Assembly (NCBI RefSeq): GCF_030813055.1
Contig: NZ_JAUSTW010000006.1
Span: 124,001 to 188,000, forward strand
Source of the DNA: Neobacillus ginsengisoli
Lineage (GTDB): Bacteria; Bacillota; Bacilli; Bacillales_B; DSM-18226
Length of the DNA stretch: 64,000 nucleotides
Direction of reading: 5' to 3'
Made by a program: the position numbers and the translations under genes. The notes below the pieces were generated by a model, which made no database searches, had not been told where the DNA came from, and worked only from the letters and a program-made list of their open reading frames with translations. Shown here in pieces: positions 1-7,221 of this stretch; position 1 is the stretch's first letter, and every line of letters begins with the position of its first letter.

Positions 1-16
1 TCAAATGTTTGACTGA

Positions 17-50
17 AAAGGGCGGTTCTTAAATGACCCGTCCTTTTTTT
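17..50 (+). terminator. Intrinsic terminator of an upstream gene
   Basis: A stem of AAAGGGCGG against CCGTCCTTT (one G-U pair) with a 12-nt loop is followed by a T run. It probably ends a plus-strand gene lying left of the window. Confidence 0.6.
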
Positions 51-161
51 GTTATGTATGCTTTCATATATTGAATAAGTTTCATAGCATAAATATTTAA
101 TGAATAAACTATTTACGTGTTGGGTTTCTAAAATAAAGAATAGTTAATGGGGGAGTGGAAG

Positions 162-608
162 ATGAGATTTTTTCAAGTAATAGGAATACCGGGTAATAAA
201 GTGGAATTGTTGGAGTATACACCTAATGGGATGGTGAAATTAAGAGATTTAGGAACCAATAAAATAATCGAAACAACACAGCATGCCTTTGAAATGGCAT
301 TTGAGGCAACAGTGTACTCAGTTGCAGCAAATGAAAAAGAAAAGACCAAAGTGTTGAATAAGAAGTTAACACAAAAGGATATAGATACGATTTTAGAAAA
401 ATCACAAATGGAAATTTTCGAACTGTTTGGTAAATGTACACTGGTAGCTGTTAAGCTCCAAAATGGTTTTATTATTACCGAATCAACTGCTTGTGATGAT
501 CCTGCTAACTATAATAAAGAGACGAACATTCAAATATGTTTAGAACGTATCAAAAATAAGATTTGGGAATTTGAAACTTACAACCTACAAAGTATGTTAA
601 CTGATTAA
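162..608 (+). CDS. Hypothetical protein with Gp49-like C-terminal domain
   Basis: A 148-residue soluble protein of unknown function. The ATG at 162 is preferred over an in-frame ATG at 147 because GGGGGAG lies about 6 nt before it and overlaps the earlier codon. The C-terminal half (about residues 85-145) contains GKCTLVAVKLQNGFIITEST, then ACDDPANYN and NKIWEFETY. This is the pattern of the phage Gp49/gp66 family (acid-Cys-x-Asp-Pro segment, then Asn-Lys-Ile-Trp-x-x-Glu). The N-terminal half is not recognisable. No other phage gene is adjacent, so it looks like a domesticated or stray phage-type gene. The family match comes from memory of the motif pattern, not a search. Confidence 0.6.
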   Translation: MRFFQVIGIPGNKVELLEYTPNGMVKLRDLGTNKIIETTQHAFEMAFEATVYSVAANEKEKTKVLNKKLTQKDIDTILEKSQMEIFELFGKCTLVAVKLQNGFIITESTACDDPANYNKETNIQICLERIKNKIWEFETYNLQSMLTD

Positions 609-724
609 AGGAGATTACAGTAATTGCTTCAAATAACCATTCAAAAGAGCATACTTAAAAATGTTATTTTAAATTTAAGATTATAAGTGAGTTCCTCAAA
701 AACATAAATATAATGTCTTACATT

Positions 725-772
725 AAAAAGGATAGATAAGACCAAACAAAATACTTTTTCTATCCTTTTTTG
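725..772. terminator. Bidirectional terminator
   Basis: A perfect 12-bp stem, AAAAAGGATAGA against TCTATCCTTTTT, has A-rich and T-rich flanks. It lies between the convergent Gp49-like gene and yhfS and can serve both strands. Confidence 0.8.
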
Positions 773-812
773 TACAATAAATAACCTCATTTACTACAAC
801 AACGTACCGTTA

Positions 813-1934
813 TTAACCAATCACTTCACTTGAACCTTCCGCCATCACTTCAAACAGCACCGCAACGCCAATTCCGCCGCCGCTTCCAATCGCAGCGAGC
901 ACGTACTTTGCTCCCTTTCTTCGTTGAACTTCATAGAAAAGCCGTGTGACAAGGATTGCACCGGACGCACCATAGGGGTGGCCAATTGTTAAGGCACCGC
1001 CCGACACATTCAGTTTTTCAAATGGAATCCGGAGTTCCTGTGCGCAGGCAGCTATTTTCGAAGCAAATGCTTCATTGATTTCGAACAAATCAATATCCTC
1101 AATGGTCAGCCGGTTTCTTTTTAAAAGAGTCCGGATGGCGGGAACAGGGGCAATTCCCGGAAACTGAGGATGCACGCCTGCAACCTCGCTGTCGACAAAA
1201 CGAAGCACGGGCGGAAAGCCAAGGCGTTCCGCCGTTTCCTCCTCCATCACCAAGACAGCTGCGGCCCCGTCATGAATGCCGCAGCTGTTGGCTGCCGTGA
1301 CAGTGCCATTTCCTTTGATAAAAATAGGTTTGGCCCGATTTAGCAGGGCCGGCATGTTTCGCTCCTTTAGAAGCTCTTCATCCTGGTCCTGTTCCTCAAT
1401 CGGAACGATTTCTTCCTTATAAAGTTCTTTTTTAAAAGCTGCCCGGGAACGTTCATAACTTAGTAGTGCAAATTGATCCTGCATATCTTTGGTGATTCCG
1501 TATTCCCGCGCCACATACTCGGCGGCAGTTCCCATATCCGGGTCTCCAATGCTGTCAGGAGAGAATCGCGCTCTTTTTTGAAAGGGGGAGGTGCTCGTAC
1601 TTTCAACACCGCCTGCAAGATAGCACTGACCGGCACCGCCTTGAATCAAATAGCATGCCATCCGAATAGCCTCAAGTCCGGCACTGCATTGACGATCAAG
1701 TGTTAATCCGGTTGCCGAAAGGGGCAATCCTGCTTGAAGGGCCGAAACCCTAGCAACATTTCCGCCGGGTCCTGTCACATTTCCCAAAATAACATCATCA
1801 ACCAATTCTTCGATACAGCTTGCAAGCTCGCTAAGGACGGGTGAGGCCAGCTCATGGGTCTCCAGGGCTTGGAGCATTCCATTCCTTTTGCCAATCGGGG
1901 TCCGTTTTGCTTTTACGATGACTGCTTTTTTAAT
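813..1934 (-). CDS. yhfS: Acetyl-CoA acyltransferase (thiolase) YhfS, ATT start
   Basis: A thiolase-fold enzyme of 373 residues. The first in-frame ATG (1877) would remove the conserved N-terminus. Upstream in the same frame the sequence reads KKAVIVKAKRTPIGKRNG, the standard thiolase start. That frame is closed by TGA four codons before the first Lys, and the only plausible start is an ATT at 1934-1932 placed 6 nt after AAGGTGA. The ATT overlaps the yhfT stop TAA by one base. The nucleophile Cys (DRQCSAGLEA, about residue 83), NEAF and GHPYGASGA motifs are present. The C-terminal CxG cysteine is replaced: the text reads AIGSGGGIG. Claisen-type chemistry may therefore be weak or absent. Last gene of the bioY-yhfT-yhfS operon, homologous to B. 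subtilis yhfUTS. Confidence 0.85.
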   Translation of the reverse strand: MKKAVIVKAKRTPIGKRNGMLQALETHELASPVLSELASCIEELVDDVILGNVTGPGGNVARVSALQAGLPLSATGLTLDRQCSAGLEAIRMACYLIQGGAGQCYLAGGVESTSTSPFQKRARFSPDSIGDPDMGTAAEYVAREYGITKDMQDQFALLSYERSRAAFKKELYKEEIVPIEEQDQDEELLKERNMPALLNRAKPIFIKGNGTVTAANSCGIHDGAAAVLVMEEETAERLGFPPVLRFVDSEVAGVHPQFPGIAPVPAIRTLLKRNRLTIEDIDLFEINEAFASKIAACAQELRIPFEKLNVSGGALTIGHPYGASGAILVTRLFYEVQRRKGAKYVLAAIGSGGGIGVAVLFEVMAEGSSEVIG

Positions 1935-3372
1935 GTCTGTTCACCTTGCTTTCGATTAATTCTCTCACTTGAGGGCGGGCGATTTTCCCGCTCGTTGTAT
2001 GCGGCATTTCGTCGACAAACACCCATTTTCTGGGGACTTTAAAGGAGGATAAAGTTTGCCTGCAACGTCTTTTTAACTCCTTCTTGCGAGCATTGCCTTT
2101 TACAACAGCGGCTACGATTTGTCCCCAATAGGGGTCAGGAACGCCGATTACAGCTACCTCCTCCACTCCCGGATGCCCACTTAGCACTTTTTCAATTTCT
2201 TCGGGAAAAATATTGATCGCACCATATAAGATCATGTTCTTTTCCCGGCCTTGGATAAAAAGAAAACCGTCTTCGTCCAAATAGCCCATATCATGAACTG
2301 TAATCCAGCCATGTTCGTCATGAATGGTTTGGAGGGTGCCTTCATTTAGATATCCGATAAACGTCAGCTTGCTTCTGACAAAAATCTTCCCCGTTTCATT
2401 GGGAAGAGCCGGCTCCGAGTTTTCCTTCCGGATTTGGATTTCTACGTTGTGACACGGCTTTCCGACAGAACCGGGCTTTTGATGTTCGGTTAAAACGGTA
2501 ACAAAACTAAGCTCACTTGCCCCGTAGAATTCATACATCGACATATTGGGAAACATAAATTTCATTAATTCTTTTGAATGTTCTTCCCATTTTGCTCCAG
2601 ATGATAGGATTTTTAGCGGTTTTTCAATGGCTCGTTCCAGTTTATGCAAGGCTGCCAGCATGGTAGGGACCACGTAAATAGTGGTAATCGGCTGCAATTC
2701 AATGATTGACAGTGTCTGAGTAGCAGAGAATTTTTCAAGCAGGTAAACGCTACCGCCCAAATATAAGGTGCTTATGGCGCCGTAGAGAAAATGAGAATGA
2801 ATTAATGCCCCGGGAATAAGAACCTGGTCGGATTCATCAAGATGAAAATCAACACGATTACAATCAAAGCTGGCCACCCATGAGTCATGGGAGCGAATAA
2901 ATGCTTTCGGCACACCGGTAGTGCCGGAGGTAAACCCCATATAGAATGGCAGTTTCCCGTCGGCCGGCTGTGTTCGGGCTTTAGAGAACAGGTTTATTTT
3001 TCGAAAACAATCCTCCCAAAGCAATACATGATGATGAAGATGTTTTACATTGGGATACAGCTCTTGCGTTGTGATAAATACCGAAGGGCGTGAAAGGCTC
3101 AGTCGCTGGAGCAGTTCCGCTTCTGTCCACTTCGGGTCAAAGGGAACCGAAGTCCAGCCTGCCAGCGAAGCACCTGTGAACAGCTGCAGGAATGGGATTC
3201 CGTTTGGCAGTAAAAATCCTAATGTATGATTTGCGAGATTAAGAGAATCAAGCCAATTTGCGGTTTGGCAAACTTTTTCATTCCATGTTTTATAGGTGAT
3301 TTTTTCATGCAGGGTTTGCAGGGCAATTTTTTCAGGGGATTGGTCTGCATATGTATCAGTAATCGTCGCCAC
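1930..3372 (-). CDS. yhfT: Acyl-CoA ligase (AMP-forming) YhfT
   Basis: A member of the ANL adenylating superfamily, 480 residues, predicted to activate a carboxylic acid to acyl-AMP and then acyl-CoA in the cytoplasm. It shows the phosphate loop FTSGTTGVPKAF, the A5-type FYGASE motif, the hinge region GREKNMILYGAINIFPEEIE and the C-terminal catalytic lysine motif TTSGKIARP. The start is GTG with AAGGAG 7 nt upstream. It sits between bioY and yhfS. In B. subtilis this operon (yhfUTS) belongs to the BirA regulon, so the acid substrate may be linked to biotin or pimelate supply. The substrate cannot be read from the sequence. Confidence 0.9.
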   Translation of the reverse strand: MATITDTYADQSPEKIALQTLHEKITYKTWNEKVCQTANWLDSLNLANHTLGFLLPNGIPFLQLFTGASLAGWTSVPFDPKWTEAELLQRLSLSRPSVFITTQELYPNVKHLHHHVLLWEDCFRKINLFSKARTQPADGKLPFYMGFTSGTTGVPKAFIRSHDSWVASFDCNRVDFHLDESDQVLIPGALIHSHFLYGAISTLYLGGSVYLLEKFSATQTLSIIELQPITTIYVVPTMLAALHKLERAIEKPLKILSSGAKWEEHSKELMKFMFPNMSMYEFYGASELSFVTVLTEHQKPGSVGKPCHNVEIQIRKENSEPALPNETGKIFVRSKLTFIGYLNEGTLQTIHDEHGWITVHDMGYLDEDGFLFIQGREKNMILYGAINIFPEEIEKVLSGHPGVEEVAVIGVPDPYWGQIVAAVVKGNARKKELKRRCRQTLSSFKVPRKWVFVDEMPHTTSGKIARPQVRELIESKVNRH

Positions 3373-3404
3373 GTGAATTCTCCTTTTTTGAAAAAAAGAG
3401 ACAC

Positions 3405-3968
3405 CTAAAGTGTCTCAGCGTTTTTCTGTAGTGTACGATAAATGACTGGTGACTTCAAGAGTCGGAAAACGAGATAAGAAGCGATTGATGCCTTCAATAC
3501 ATCGCCTGGAATATAGATAAGACTTAATTGGATCGCTTTAAATAATGGGATATGCATCACGAATGCCTGCACCGGAATCCCAATTAGGTAGATTAAGAAG
3601 ATGCCAACGGTTAGGTTTACTAAAAGTATATTCCACAAGCGCAATTGGTGAAAACGCGAAATGAGAAGGCCAATGCAAAAAGCGGTAAGCGGATAGGAAA
3701 GTAGGTAACCGGCACTCGGTCCGACAAATACTCCGATGCCCCCGCGGCCCCCGGATAATAGTGGAATTCCCGCTGCAACTACGAGAAGGAACACAATCAT
3801 TGACCACGCTCCGCGTCTTGCCCCTAACACTCCGCCGGCAAGAAGAACACCTAATGTTTGCAGGGTAATCGGAACAGGTGTGAACGAAAGCATGATGGGC
3901 GGAACCAAGCCTAGCGCCCCCATAAAAGCAACAAATAAAGCGATTAACGTAATGTCTAAAATCTTCAT
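3405..3968 (-). CDS. bioY: BioY, biotin ECF transporter S component
   Basis: A polytopic membrane protein of 187 residues with about six hydrophobic segments. Family features include the N-terminal ALFVAFMGALGLVPPI segment, PVPITLQTLGVLLAGGVLG and SGGRGGIGVFVGPSAGYLLS. BioY binds biotin and can work with the shared EcfA-EcfA'-EcfT module. The ATG has GGAGATGGGTT before it. It is the first gene of the operon and has its own promoter and BirA-like operator at 4017-4068. It corresponds to B. subtilis yhfU. Confidence 0.93.
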   Translation of the reverse strand: MKILDITLIALFVAFMGALGLVPPIMLSFTPVPITLQTLGVLLAGGVLGARRGAWSMIVFLLVVAAGIPLLSGGRGGIGVFVGPSAGYLLSYPLTAFCIGLLISRFHQLRLWNILLVNLTVGIFLIYLIGIPVQAFVMHIPLFKAIQLSLIYIPGDVLKASIASYLVFRLLKSPVIYRTLQKNAETL

Positions 3969-4016
3969 AACCCATCTCCTGATTATATGTAGTAGATTCT
4001 TATTTTTCTAATTTTA

Positions 4017-4068
4017 ATTGTAAAAGGGGATACGAGTTGTGTCAACTTATATTTGATTTTAGTTAACA
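4017..4068 (-). promoter_or_regulatory. bioY promoter overlapping a BirA-type operator
   Basis: On the minus strand TTGACA (4045-4040) is followed by a 17-nt spacer and TACAAT (4022-4017). The -35 box lies inside a dyad: TGTCAAC (4040-4046), a 15-bp gap, GTTAACA (4062-4068), with 6 of 7 half-site bases matching. This is the architecture of Bacillus BirA operators (TTGTTAAC-N15-GTTAACAA type). Biotin-bound BirA would block the promoter. The site is read directly; the regulator is inferred from the family. Confidence 0.8.
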
Positions 4069-4080
4069 TAAAAGAGGGCA

Positions 4081-4107
4081 AAAAAAAGATTGGTGTCAGC
4101 ACCAATC
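4081..4107 (-). terminator. Minus-strand terminator
   Basis: GATTGGTG and CACCAATC form an 8-bp stem with a 4-nt loop. On the minus strand it is followed by seven T. It lies downstream of a stronger hairpin at 4236-4273 and may be a backup for the YciI gene. Confidence 0.6.
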
Positions 4108-4235
4108 AAATTATGGGAAGTTTTTAAGAAAAGAGTTCCTCGAACCTATTTCCTAGTTAAGTTACCTTTATATTAAAAGAAACTTGTGGAGAAGTTAGGG
4201 GGAAGTTATGTGGAAGTTGTGAAGATGACTCGATA

Positions 4236-4273
4236 TTTTAAAGCACCGGTGTATTGTCACCGGTGCTTTAAAA
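4236..4273. terminator. Bidirectional 16-bp hairpin terminator
   Basis: TTTTAAAGCACCGGTG pairs perfectly with CACCGGTGCTTTAAAA across a 6-nt loop. It ends the minus-strand YciI gene. Confidence 0.8.
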
Positions 4274-4304
4274 TGGATACTGCGGTAATTTATTTTTGTG
4301 CTTT

Positions 4305-4604
4305 TTACAGATGCTGCAGCCTTGCAATCTTAAATGGATGGAATTCTGTATCAGTTATTCCTGATTGAACTAGAGGATCATTTTCAAACATGCTGCGGGC
4401 TGCATCCTCCGTTTCAGCTTTATAAATGACCATTCCAAAGGCCCCGTCTGAGCACGCCCCTGACAAAAGCAGTTTATCCTCTGAATGCAGCTTTTCACAA
4501 TAGGCAAAATGCCGGGCAAAAATTGCCTGTTCTTCCGGTGTCATACTTTGGACGAAATTTTCCCGTTTAGGTATAGCACGTCCCACAAAATAAAGAAGTT
4601 CCAT
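4305..4604 (-). CDS. YciI family protein
   Basis: A 99-residue ferredoxin-like dimeric protein. The sequence carries the family's conserved His (FARHFAYCEKL) and the Asp-containing loop FENDPLVQSG, which form the putative active site. The substrate of YciI proteins is generally unknown. The ATG at 4604 is chosen over an in-frame TTG at 4610 because GAGGAG lies 8 nt before the ATG but only 2 nt before the TTG. It is a monocistronic minus-strand gene with its own terminator. Confidence 0.8.
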   Translation of the reverse strand: MELLYFVGRAIPKRENFVQSMTPEEQAIFARHFAYCEKLHSEDKLLLSGACSDGAFGMVIYKAETEDAARSMFENDPLVQSGITDTEFHPFKIARLQHL

Positions 4605-4825
4605 TGTCAACGCTCCTCTTAACTATTCTGAATCACGCCATAACTATAGCAAATTTTGGCTCTTTTTTGCAAAATGGTTAATATAATTAAGCTCTTAATT
4701 ATTAAGGATAATAAATGTTGTATGACGATAATTGCCGTATACTAGGAGTAGGGATATTCACAAATTTGTTGAAATTACAATCTTTTTACTATTGATAAAG
4801 TGAATACGTCTGGAGGGGAAACGAT

Positions 4826-5056
4826 TTGATTAGAATGGCTGTAGCGGGTGTTGTCGGTTTTATTCTGATATTTGTAGAGGCAATGATTGTTATGTATTTT
4901 AAAGGATACCAAACGATTGAATTTGGGGGATTAGTTCCCTTTATCAACATATGGGCAATGAATTTTTTCTTGGTTTTTTCCTTCCTGACACAACTCACAA
5001 ATTGGTACGAGAACAGGGAAGGATTTGAAAAAGGCGAGGAAGATAATAGCTTTTAA
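4826..5056 (+). CDS. Small two-helix membrane protein
   Basis: A 76-residue protein of unknown function. TTG start at 4826, supported by GGAGGGG 7 nt upstream; the first ATG is only three codons later and has no better site. Two hydrophobic helices (about residues 4-25 and 38-60) are joined by a short GYQTIEFGG loop, and the tail is acidic (EGFEKGEEDNSF). I do not recognise the family. Confidence 0.65.
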   Translation: MIRMAVAGVVGFILIFVEAMIVMYFKGYQTIEFGGLVPFINIWAMNFFLVFSFLTQLTNWYENREGFEKGEEDNSF

Positions 5057-5067
5057 TATAATCGAAA

Positions 5068-5098
5068 AAAGTGCCAGGGGACATTCTCCCGGCGCTTT
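5068..5098. terminator. Terminator between convergent genes
   Basis: AAAGTGCC and GGCGCTTT pair with one G-U, extended by GGG-CCC past a bulged A. A-rich and T-rich flanks suit the convergent genes on either side. Confidence 0.55.
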
Positions 5099-5104
5099 AA
5101 TCTG

Positions 5105-5491
5105 TTAACCTGCGTATTTTTCTAAAGGGTTCCAATAATTCTCATGCCAGCCCGCTTCCAAATGTTTTCCTTCTTCTTCAGGAAAACCAATTTGGCTGAA
5201 AACTAAAAGTGTTTTGGAGCCTTGCTCTTTAAGCTCGAACTTAGCGATGGAATACACACCCTCCGGCCAATTGGCAACTCGCCAAGCTTGGACGATTCGC
5301 TGATTTGGAACTAATTCAATGTTTCTTCCTAAAATCATGCCGCCAAAACAAGAGAAGGTGCCACCTGCTTCGGGACTAATCTCAGTTGGTGCCCCTGTTA
5401 GCTCGCCGAACTGCTTCCCATCGGTGAGTGCTGCATAAATGCGATCCGCTGTAGCTGAGAATTCAACTTCCTGATGAATGGTAGTAGACAT
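5105..5491 (-). CDS. SRPBCC (AHSA1-type) protein
   Basis: A 128-residue START/Bet v1-fold protein of the activator-of-Hsp90-homolog (AHSA1) group. Typical elements are the opening IHQEVEFSATADRIYAALTD, the GGTFSCFGG strand pair, PNQRIVQAWR and the closing GWHENYWNPLEKYA. These proteins bind small hydrophobic ligands; the ligand here is unknown. SD AGAGG lies 7 nt before the ATG. It follows a second SRPBCC gene and an ArsR gene, a common ArsR-SRPBCC operon layout. Confidence 0.85.
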   Translation of the reverse strand: MSTTIHQEVEFSATADRIYAALTDGKQFGELTGAPTEISPEAGGTFSCFGGMILGRNIELVPNQRIVQAWRVANWPEGVYSIAKFELKEQGSKTLLVFSQIGFPEEEGKHLEAGWHENYWNPLEKYAG

Positions 5492-5525
5492 TGTTTTTCC
5501 TCTAATTTTAAATATAATTTAGTGT

Positions 5526-5981
5526 TTAATGCATGGGTATAACGGACCATGGATCCACTCCGGGATTCTGTCCTTCCGCGAATTGCTTAATGCGTGGCAT
5601 GTAATGTGCCCAGCCTTGTTGATGCGACGGGATTTGTTCAAGTGGTAAATCATAATGGGTCAAGACTAGATTAGTTCCGTTTTCTTTCGGAGTCAGTTGA
5701 AATTTAACGGTGCTTGTCCCGGGAGGTACCACCTTCGATTTCTCCCAGCCCCAAGTCATCACGATTTTTTCATACGGGACAATTTCAATATATTCTCCCA
5801 TAGCGATATCGGAGCCATTGACATCAATCCGATATTTACCGCCGATTTTTGGTTCAAGCAGAACCTGCCTGCCCATCCATCGCACCAATTTTTCGGGATC
5901 GGTAAAGAACGAAAACAATGTTTCCGGACGGCATTCGATAAAAATTTCTTTCCTTATTATTTCATTGTCTGCCTGATTCAT
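5526..5981 (-). CDS. SRPBCC (AHSA1-type) protein
   Basis: A 151-residue protein of the same fold as its downstream neighbour. It reads RKEIFIECRPETLFSFFTDP, WMGRQ, GGKYRIDV, PYEKIVMTWGWE and a C-terminal GWAHYMPRIKQFAEG. SD AAAGGAG lies before the ATG. Its start lies inside the end of the ArsR gene (20-nt overlap), so it is translationally coupled to the regulator. Ligand and role are unknown. Confidence 0.87.
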   Translation of the reverse strand: MNQADNEIIRKEIFIECRPETLFSFFTDPEKLVRWMGRQVLLEPKIGGKYRIDVNGSDIAMGEYIEIVPYEKIVMTWGWEKSKVVPPGTSTVKFQLTPKENGTNLVLTHYDLPLEQIPSHQQGWAHYMPRIKQFAEGQNPGVDPWSVIPMH

Positions 5982-6288
5982 GATTTCTCCTTTCTTCTTC
6001 TTCTGCAGCTTCTTTCAATAGATGTAAACTATCATCCCAAAAACGGTCAATGTACTGTTTTATTTTTGCAAAACCTTCCCTTCTAATACTGTAATACCGT
6101 TTTGTTCCAGATCTTCGTACCACAACAAGACCGGATTCTTCGAGAACTTTGAGATGTTGAGAGATTGCAGGAGCGGAAATGTCAAAATGTGAGGCAATCG
6201 CGCTGGAGGTAAGCTCTCCACCACGAACGAGATTAAGGATTTCTCTACGTCTTGGCTCTGCAATAGCTTGAATAACTTTTTCAATCAT
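5962..6288 (-). CDS. ArsR family transcriptional regulator
   Basis: A 108-residue winged-helix repressor. The helix-turn-helix reads SSAIASHFDISAPAISQHLKVLEESGLV, followed by a wing RRSGTKRYYSI. No arsenic-type CxC metal site is seen, so it resembles the SdpR-like ArsR members paired with SRPBCC proteins. The ATG at 6288 has no Shine-Dalgarno sequence and falls where the promoter at 6295-6323 would start transcription, which suggests a leaderless message. It leads the ArsR-SRPBCC-SRPBCC operon. Confidence 0.88.
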   Translation of the reverse strand: MIEKVIQAIAEPRRREILNLVRGGELTSSAIASHFDISAPAISQHLKVLEESGLVVVRRSGTKRYYSIRREGFAKIKQYIDRFWDDSLHLLKEAAEEEERRNHESGRQ

Positions 6289-6292
6289 GATG

Positions 6293-6323
6293 TTAATTTA
6301 GCACATGCTTAATTAAGTGTCAA
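6293..6323 (-). promoter_or_regulatory. arsR promoter with overlapping dyad operator
   Basis: Minus strand: TTGACA (6323-6318), 17-nt spacer, TAAATT (6300-6295). A dyad TTAATTTAGC-ACAT-GCTTAATTAA (6293-6316, 9 of 10 pairs) fills the spacer and the -10. The position fits autorepression by ArsR. The expected transcription start coincides with the ATG at 6288. Confidence 0.7.
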
Positions 6324-6435
6324 CTTAAATAACGAGAGATTTAAATTCACATAAGTATCATTTGGAAAAATAAGATAATTTATAAGCACATGTTCCATGT
6401 TTTTTAAAGTAGGAAGAAATTTTTTCCAAAACGAC

Positions 6436-6483
6436 TTGATAAAACTAATATTATTAGTTAAAATAAAACTAATGATATTAGTT
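6436..6483 (+). promoter_or_regulatory. Promoter with two TetR-type operators
   Basis: TTGATA (6436-6441), 17-nt spacer, TAAAAT (6459-6464). Operator 1, AACTAATATTATTAGTT (6443-6459), is a perfect 8-1-8 palindrome between the -35 and -10. Operator 2, AACTAATGATATTAGTT (6467-6483), matches at 7 of 8 pairs and covers the transcription start. Centres are 24 bp apart. The likely repressor is the TetR protein encoded second in this operon. Confidence 0.75.
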
Positions 6484-6501
6484 AAAAGGGGATGAGGCAA
6501 A

Positions 6502-7209
6502 ATGAGAATGATTAAAAAAGGTTTCTTGTATCAGGTGACGTTTATGCCCAATGTTTTTCCGGTGAATTGCTATTTGGTGGAGGAAGAGGATGGATTAACT
6601 TTGATTGACGCGGCTTTACCTTATAGTGCAAAGGGTATTTTAGAGGCAGCCGGTAAAATCGGAAAACCGATTACCAAAATTGTGCTGACCCATGCCCATG
6701 AGGACCATGTGGGTGCTCTGGATACTATCAAAGAAAGTTGTCCTGATGTACCTGTTTATATATCGAACCGAGATAACAGATTAATGAATGGGGACCGAAC
6801 TCTTGACCCAAATGAGGATCAAACACCGATAAAAGGCGGTGCTCCTAAAAAACTTAAAACAAGAGCCAATGTATTATTGAAGGATGGAGAACAGGTCGGA
6901 TCGTTAACAGCCATCGAATCTCCAGGCCATACACCGGGATCGATGTCGTTTTTAGATACGCGGAGTCATGCATTGATTGCTGGTGATGCCTTGCAAACAA
7001 GAGGAGGGATTGCTGTTGCGGGAGACGTGAAACCGTGGTTTCCCTTCCCGGCATTTGGTACTTGGAGTAAAAATACATCCTTAGCAAGTGCGAAAAAGTT
7101 AGTGGGGTATGGCCCGAAATTGCTTGCTGTCGGGCATGGCGAAATGGTGGAACACCCTGTAAAGGTAATGGAACAAGCGATTAACAATTTGGAGAGGAAA
7201 TTAAAATAA
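6502..7209 (+). CDS. MBL-fold metallo-hydrolase
   Basis: A 235-residue metallo-beta-lactamase fold enzyme. The metal motif THAHEDHVG is complete, with further ligands in ESPGHTPGSM (His) and AGDAL (Asp) and a C-terminal VGHGE histidine. The substrate cannot be predicted; relatives include glyoxalase II-like and lactonase-like hydrolases. The ATG at 6502 follows GGGGATGAGG. It is co-transcribed with the TetR gene 13 nt downstream and is controlled by the twin palindromes upstream. Confidence 0.88.
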   Translation: MRMIKKGFLYQVTFMPNVFPVNCYLVEEEDGLTLIDAALPYSAKGILEAAGKIGKPITKIVLTHAHEDHVGALDTIKESCPDVPVYISNRDNRLMNGDRTLDPNEDQTPIKGGAPKKLKTRANVLLKDGEQVGSLTAIESPGHTPGSMSFLDTRSHALIAGDALQTRGGIAVAGDVKPWFPFPAFGTWSKNTSLASAKKLVGYGPKLLAVGHGEMVEHPVKVMEQAINNLERKLK

Positions 7210-7221
7210 GGAGCTTAAAAC

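Noticed and set aside
4186..4368. 60-codon plus-strand frame through the terminator region
   Set aside because: It runs through a perfect terminator hairpin and the antisense end of the YciI gene.
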